This document shows positions 46,412 through 51,188 of a DNA stretch of 51,188 bases, piece after piece. Each line of letters opens with the position of its first letter. Position 1 is the stretch's first letter. The stretch is taken from assembly GCA_946623785.1 (NCBI GenBank), contig CAMORM010000004.1, forward strand, positions 1-51,188, read 5' to 3'. The stretch is from an uncultured Verrucomicrobiota bacterium (GTDB taxonomy: Bacteria > Verrucomicrobiota > Kiritimatiellia > RFP12 > UBA1067). Below the pieces are notes generated by a model. That model worked only from the letters and a program-made list of their open reading frames with translations. It did not search any database and was not told the origin of the DNA. A program made the translations under genes and the position numbers.

Positions 46412-48217
46412 GTGGGCGGCTTCGAATCCATATTCAGGCAGTTCCAGGAATGCCTGCGCGAACGCCCCGACGATGCGGCGTTCCTGATCACGTCGGGCGA
46501 CCGCTCGGTGCCGATCTCGTGGCGCCAGTTCACGCATGACATCGAACGCATCGCGTGGGGCGTCTCCAAGGTGATCCCCGGAGGAGCGGTCGGGCTCCTC
46601 GGCGAGAACAGCTACGAATGGATGGTCGCCCATGCCGGCGTGATGTTCGGCGGCGGCATAGTGGTGCCGATAGACCCGAACCTCAGCCCCGACGAGATGG
46701 CCGAGCGCCTCGCGTTCGTCGGGGCGAAGTCGCTTGTCTACTCCGCGCTGCACGCGCACAAGGCGCGCGAGGTCGCGAAGAAGCTCCCCGAACTCGTGGT
46801 GGCGGGCTTCGGAAGCAGGTCGGCGGACCTTTTCCTCGACAAGGCCGACAAGGCGTTCGCCAAGGGCGAGAAGGGCGTGTTTTCGCTTCTGCCGCCGGAC
46901 GAGAGGCGCGTTTCGATGATCGTCTTCACGTCCGGCACCACGTCCAGACCGCGAGGCGTGCAGCTCACGCTCCAGGGGCTTGCGGCATGGTGCAGGTTCG
47001 CCAACAGGCAGCTGTGCATACGCCCCGGGTCGCGTTCGCTGATGGTCCTCCCGCTCCACCACATCTTCGGCGTGTGCGCTGCGTACCTCATGGTCGGCGC
47101 GGGGTCGAGCGTGGGCGTGTGCCCGGACTTCCGCCGCCTCTACGACGCCGTTGAGCGGTTCAGGGCGGACTACATCTTCCTCGTTCCGGCGCTTGCGGAC
47201 CTGCTCTGCGCGAAGATCGCGCAGCGCGGCGATTCAGCGGAGGCGGCTCTCGGCTTTCCGATCGAGTGGATACTCGTCGGCGGGGCGCCGCTTTCCACGC
47301 GCATATACGAGCAGATGCTTTCGCTCGGCATCCAGCCGCTCGCGGGGTACGGGCTCACGGAGACGACCGCGCTCTACTCGATATCGCCGATAGGACGCCA
47401 CAGGCAGGGTTCGGCTGGGCAGGCGGACTTCGCGGAGTCCAAGGTCAAGGTCTCCGAGCGCGGCACGCTGATGATAAGCGGGCCTGCGGTGTTCAGGGGG
47501 TACTACGAGGAGCCGGAGAGGACGGACGAGGTCCTGAAGGACGGCTGGTTCGACACGGGCGACGTAGGCTACATCGACGACGACGGCTTTGTCTTCATAA
47601 CGGGAAGGGCGTCGCGCACCATAGTGCTTTCCTCGGGGAAGAAGATTGCGCCAGAGGAGATCGAGGACAAGCTTCTGTCGATCCCGGGCTTCCGCGAGAC
47701 GGTCGTTTCCGGCAACGGCGAGACGCGCGAGATCAAGGCGGAGATATACGCGGTGGTCTCGGAGGACACGGTGAAGTGCCAGGTCGAGCGCCTCAACCGC
47801 TCGCTGCCGGTATACAAGAGGATCAAGACTGTCATCGTGCGCGACGAGCCTTTCCCCAGGACGTCGAGCGGCAAGATACGCCTCCATTCGTCCGAGCCGA
47901 TCGCCGCGCCGGATGAACAGGCAAGCGAGCAGAACTCCTTCGGCGAGAAGGTCCACGGTACCGTGCAGGTCGTGAGGCGTCTGTGCGCAAAGCATCCGCA
48001 CCGCTGGCGCATGTCGTTCACCGCGCTGCTCGTCGCGATGGCCGTGCTCGTGTTCAACATCGTGCCCCGCCTCCTGGAGAACGCGGGAATCCCGCTGCCT
48101 TCGGTCATCGGCAAGGCGGTCGACTTCATCGGCGAGTGCGGCGAGATCCTCCTCGCGCTGCTCGTGATCCTCGGCTATTTCATCTCGCGCAAGCTCTTCC
48201 CGTCGGAAGAGGAATGA
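46412..48217 (+). CDS. AMP-forming acyl-CoA synthetase/ligase with C-terminal membrane anchor
   Basis: MIVFTSGTTSRPRGVQLT; GYGLTETTALYSI; DGWFDTGDVGYIDDDGFVFITGRASRTIVLSSGKKIAPEEIE; C-term two TM segments; GTG start directly after iorA stop. Confidence 0.88.
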   Translation: MGGFESIFRQFQECLRERPDDAAFLITSGDRSVPISWRQFTHDIERIAWGVSKVIPGGAVGLLGENSYEWMVAHAGVMFGGGIVVPIDPNLSPDEMAERLAFVGAKSLVYSALHAHKAREVAKKLPELVVAGFGSRSADLFLDKADKAFAKGEKGVFSLLPPDERRVSMIVFTSGTTSRPRGVQLTLQGLAAWCRFANRQLCIRPGSRSLMVLPLHHIFGVCAAYLMVGAGSSVGVCPDFRRLYDAVERFRADYIFLVPALADLLCAKIAQRGDSAEAALGFPIEWILVGGAPLSTRIYEQMLSLGIQPLAGYGLTETTALYSISPIGRHRQGSAGQADFAESKVKVSERGTLMISGPAVFRGYYEEPERTDEVLKDGWFDTGDVGYIDDDGFVFITGRASRTIVLSSGKKIAPEEIEDKLLSIPGFRETVVSGNGETREIKAEIYAVVSEDTVKCQVERLNRSLPVYKRIKTVIVRDEPFPRTSSGKIRLHSSEPIAAPDEQASEQNSFGEKVHGTVQVVRRLCAKHPHRWRMSFTALLVAMAVLVFNIVPRLLENAGIPLPSVIGKAVDFIGECGEILLALLVILGYFISRKLFPSEEE

Positions 48218-48245
48218 CGCGGCGTGCCGCCGCAGGCGGCCGAGG

Positions 48246-48274
48246 TTGCCAAAGCGCGGGGATAATGGTATAGT
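48246..48274 (+). promoter_or_regulatory. promoter TTGCCA-N17-TATAGT (TGG-extended)
   Basis: Spacing counted directly. Confidence 0.6.
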
Positions 48275-48331
48275 ATGGACGCGTTCGGCATGGGGCCGGG
48301 CGCGTTGTGACAGCGAAGTTGGAGACTTGCG

Positions 48332-50041
48332 ATGACGGCGTTGATGCTTGCGGTTGCGGCCGCGTTTTCGTTCGGACAGGTGAAGGTCGAGTGCGAGAAG
48401 CAGGGGGACTGGAAGGTTGGGCTCGTGCGCGAGGTGGCGCCGGACGGAGCCGAGGTCGCGAAGCTCACGCTCGACTCCGCCGAGGCGAAGGTCCCGCCGA
48501 AGACGACTCTCTCGCTCCTCGTGCCGCAGGTCGGCGCGGACTACGTGTGGAGCGTCAACCAGGGCGAATGCGGCCTGCGCGCCGACTGGGGCGGCTGGTC
48601 CACCACCGAGGTCGCGCAGGGCATGCCGGTGTTCGTGTACTTCGACGGCAACGACACTAGCCACTTCGCCGTGGCGGCGGAGGAGTGCGTAAGGCACCTC
48701 AGGTGCGGCGGCGGCATACGCGAGGAGGGAAGCTTCCTCAACGTGCGGATAGTCTACTTCGACGCGGTCGAGGCGCCGCTGACACACTACGAGACGCGCG
48801 TGCGCTTCGACCCGCGCCCCAAGTACTTCGGAGACGCCGTGCGGGAGTCCGTGGCGTGGGTTGAGAAGACCGCAGGCTACGTGCCGTGCAAGGTGCCGGA
48901 ATCCGCCTACGACCCGCTGTACTCCAGCTGGTACAACTTCCACCAGGACGTCCACGACAAGGACCTCGAGGCTGAGCTCGCGATCGCGGCGAAGCTCGGC
49001 ATGAAGACGTTCATCGTGGACGACGGATGGCAGACCGCCGACAACAACCGCGGCTACGCCTACTGCGGCGACTGGCAGATAGCGAAGAGCCGCTTCCCCG
49101 ACATGGCCGCACACGTGAAGCGCGTGCAGGACATGGGCATCAAGTACATGATGTGGTACTCCGTGCCGTTCATCGGAATCAAAAGCGCGAACTACGAGAA
49201 GTTCAAGGGCAAGTACGTCACGGAGAACGACCGCGGCCTTGGCGCGGGGACGCTAGACCCCCGCTTCCCGGAGGTGCGCAGGTTCATCGTGGACACCTAC
49301 GTCAAGGCGCTCAGGGACTGGAACATCGACGGCTTCAAGCTCGACTTCATCGACACCATCCAGTTCCGCGGCCCCGACCCGGCCGTGGCGGAGAACTACG
49401 CGGGGCGCGACATAAAGTCGCTGCCGCTCGCCGTCGACACGCTCATGACCGAGGTCAAGGCGGCGCTAACCGCCATCAAGCCCGACATCCTCGTAGAGTT
49501 CCGCCAGCAGTACGTCGGCCCGGCGATCCGCAAGTACGGCAACATGCTCCGCGTGGGCGACTGTCCCGGAAACATGAGCCGCAACCGCTTCGCGATGGCG
49601 AACCTGCGCCTCGCCTCCGGCGGCACGGCCGTCCATTCCGACATGCTCGAGTGGAACTTCGCCGAGACGCCCGAGCGCGCCGCTCTGTACGTCATCAACT
49701 CGATGTTCGGGACGGTGCAGTACTCGGTGATGCTGCGCAACGCGCCCAAGGAGCACCTCGCCATGATCGCGAAGTGGATCAAGTTCTCGCAGGACCATCG
49801 CGAGACGCTTCTGAAGGGCAGGTTCACGCCCCACCACCCGGAACTCCAGTATCCGGTGATCGAGGCGGAAGGCGAGAACGAGGTTGTGATCGGGCTCTAC
49901 GACGACGGACGCGTCGTCGATGTCCCCTCGAAGAAGAAGACCTTCGTGATGAACGCGTCCGGCAAGGACTCGTTCGTGATCCGCCGCGACGGCAGGCTCT
50001 CCGAGGTCGCCTGCAAGTCCGGCGACTGGATCGAGCTCTGA
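48332..50041 (+). CDS. GH36-like alpha-galactosidase
   Basis: SSWYNFHQDVHDKDLEAELAIAAKLGMKTFIVDDGWQT; DMGIKYMMWYSVPFIG; WNIDGFKLDFID; EFRQQYVGPAIRKYGNMLRVGDCPG. Confidence 0.85.
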   Translation: MTALMLAVAAAFSFGQVKVECEKQGDWKVGLVREVAPDGAEVAKLTLDSAEAKVPPKTTLSLLVPQVGADYVWSVNQGECGLRADWGGWSTTEVAQGMPVFVYFDGNDTSHFAVAAEECVRHLRCGGGIREEGSFLNVRIVYFDAVEAPLTHYETRVRFDPRPKYFGDAVRESVAWVEKTAGYVPCKVPESAYDPLYSSWYNFHQDVHDKDLEAELAIAAKLGMKTFIVDDGWQTADNNRGYAYCGDWQIAKSRFPDMAAHVKRVQDMGIKYMMWYSVPFIGIKSANYEKFKGKYVTENDRGLGAGTLDPRFPEVRRFIVDTYVKALRDWNIDGFKLDFIDTIQFRGPDPAVAENYAGRDIKSLPLAVDTLMTEVKAALTAIKPDILVEFRQQYVGPAIRKYGNMLRVGDCPGNMSRNRFAMANLRLASGGTAVHSDMLEWNFAETPERAALYVINSMFGTVQYSVMLRNAPKEHLAMIAKWIKFSQDHRETLLKGRFTPHHPELQYPVIEAEGENEVVIGLYDDGRVVDVPSKKKTFVMNASGKDSFVIRRDGRLSEVACKSGDWIEL

Positions 50042-50057
50042 GGCGGCAAGCCGATGT

Positions 50058-50080
50058 GGCGGCGGCGTCTCGCCGTCGCC
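50058..50080. terminator. GC-rich hairpin between convergent genes
   Basis: GGCGGCGGCG-TCT-CGCCGTCGCC, 10-bp stem with one G.T; no T-tract. Confidence 0.4.
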
Positions 50081-50083
50081 GCG

Positions 50084-50470
50084 CTAGGCGATCCCGAGTG
50101 CCTCGCACGCCGCGAGCACGCCGTTGCGGACGCAGTCTTCGCACGAGCACAGGACCTTGCCGGTGTCGATGCCCTTGATGTCGCGGCAGACCGTCGCGCC
50201 GCAGAGGCCCTTGAACCGCGGCATTATCGCAAGCGAGTTCTTCCTCGCTTCGCCGTCCGCAGAGAGGAGCGAAGACACCATGACCGCGCCAACCAGCGCG
50301 CCGCAGGTGCCCTCCATCGTGCCCATGCCCGAGCCGAACCCAGATCCGAGGCGCTTGAGCTGCTCCTCGCCGAGCCCGAGCTTGTCCGCGAACGCCACGA
50401 GAACCGCCTGGCAGCAGTTCATCTCGCGCTTCTTTGCCGCGCCCAGCTCCATTCGTTCTTTCAAGTCCAT
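50084..50470 (-). CDS. C_GCAxxG_C_C family (putative redox) protein
   Basis: MNCCQAVLVAFADKLGL; GSGFGSGMGTMEGTCGALVGAVMV; CGATVCRDIKG; CSCEDCVRNG. Confidence 0.88.
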   Translation of the reverse strand: MDLKERMELGAAKKREMNCCQAVLVAFADKLGLGEEQLKRLGSGFGSGMGTMEGTCGALVGAVMVSSLLSADGEARKNSLAIMPRFKGLCGATVCRDIKGIDTGKVLCSCEDCVRNGVLAACEALGIA

Positions 50471-50495
50471 GGTGAAATTCCTTTCGTCTGGGTCC

Positions 50496-50525
50496 ATTCT
50501 ACCAAATCGGCGTCGCATGCTGCAA
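50496..50525 (-). promoter_or_regulatory. promoter TTGCAG-N18-TAGAAT (TGG-extended), minus strand
   Basis: Reverse strand reading. Confidence 0.5.
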
Positions 50526-50554
50526 GCGAAAGCGTCCGGCGGGCAAGGGCGGTC

Positions 50555-50583
50555 TTGTCCGCAGGCGGCGGTTATGGTAAAAT
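50555..50583 (+). promoter_or_regulatory. promoter TTGTCC-N17-TAAAAT (TGG-extended) for tyrS
   Basis: Spacing counted directly. Confidence 0.6.
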
Positions 50584-50617
50584 CCGCAATCCAAAAGGCA
50601 AACAGGAATATCAGAAG

Positions 50618-51188
50618 ATGACGCTGTTCGAAGAATTAAAGGCGAGGGGACTCGTCGAGGCCGTTACAGACCCGGAAGTCGGGCGCATGCTTGAGAAGCC
50701 GATCACGGTGTACTGCGGCTTTGATCCGTCGGCACGCTCGCTCCAGGCCGGCAACCTTGTCTCGATCATGGTGCTCAGGCGCCTTCAGCTCGCGGGCCAC
50801 AGGGTGATAGCGCTCGTCGGCGGCGCGACAGGGCTCATAGGCGATCCGTCAGGCAAGAGCGCCGAGCGCAACATGCTCACCGTGGAGCAGGTGGAGGAGA
50901 ACAAGAAGGGCATCCGCGAGAACCTCTCGCGCATCCTCGACTTCGGCGGCCCGAACGCCGCGACAATGGTGGACAACTACGACTGGTACAAGGGCACCTC
51001 CGCCATCGAGTTCCTGCGCGACATCGCGATCAACTTCCGCGTGCCGCAGATGCTCGCGAAGGAGAGCGTGAAGAAGCGCCTCGAGGCCTCCGAGGGCGCG
51101 CTCACGTTCACGGAGTTCTCCTACCAGATCCTCCAGGGCAACGACTTCCTCCACCTCTTCGACAACTACGGCTGCGCGATGGAGGTGG
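50618..51188 (+). CDS. tyrS: tyrosyl-tRNA synthetase (partial, runs off window)
   Basis: YCGFDPSARSLQAGNLVSIMVLRRLQLAGHRVIALVGGATGLIGDPSGKSAERN; FTEFSYQILQGNDFLHL. Confidence 0.95.
   Translation, partial: MTLFEELKARGLVEAVTDPEVGRMLEKPITVYCGFDPSARSLQAGNLVSIMVLRRLQLAGHRVIALVGGATGLIGDPSGKSAERNMLTVEQVEENKKGIRENLSRILDFGGPNAATMVDNYDWYKGTSAIEFLRDIAINFRVPQMLAKESVKKRLEASEGALTFTEFSYQILQGNDFLHLFDNYGCAMEV

Noticed and set aside
44273-47062. 929-aa minus-strand ORF
   Set aside because: Antisense to PRTase, iorA and acyl-CoA ligase; no recognisable domains, skewed composition
50584-50617. T-box or other riboswitch before tyrS
   Set aside because: Predicted leader is only about 28 nt, too short

Overview
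High-GC bacterial chromosome window. Gene content (PVC-like gut bacterium flavour, possibly Kiritimatiellota-like) is an impression, not a demonstrated assignment. Recognisable modules: (i) minus-strand operon of type IV pilus/T2SS-like minor pilins, a large PilX-like/bactofilin-like protein, a hybrid histidine kinase and a DegT aminotransferase (1-8.05 kb); (ii) tRNA-Arg(ACG) and an atypical initiator tRNA-Met; (iii) grpE-dnaJ-rsmE-aminotransferase, a fused BatD/BatE-like protein and a DjlA-like co-chaperone; (iv) hydrolase-cupin fusion coupled to a GH27 alpha-galactosidase, a metallophosphoesterase and RmuC; (v) AddB-AddA-like helicase/nuclease pair; (vi) a probable amino-sugar salvage operon (nucleotidyltransferase, NahK-like kinase, NagB, and a sodium symporter fused in frame to a HIT-domain protein); (vii) GT2, Tat-exported Gfo/Idh/MocA oxidoreductase and isomerase; (viii) pilus/T2SS assembly operon (pseudopilins, PilN/O-like, PilT, PilB/GspE, PilC/GspF); (ix) tRNA-Thr-hisB-PRTase, iorA, acyl-CoA ligase, GH36-like enzyme, C_GCAxxG_C_C protein, tyrS (partial). 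The most notable observations are the SSS-HIT fusion, a strikingly regular promoter pattern (TTGCSM-like -35, exactly 17 nt, TGG/TGA-extended TATAAT) at nine sites, the initiator tRNA with U1:U72 and AGG/CCU, a 258-bp inverted-repeat-bounded element, and an octamer repeat running in frame through the DegT C-terminus.
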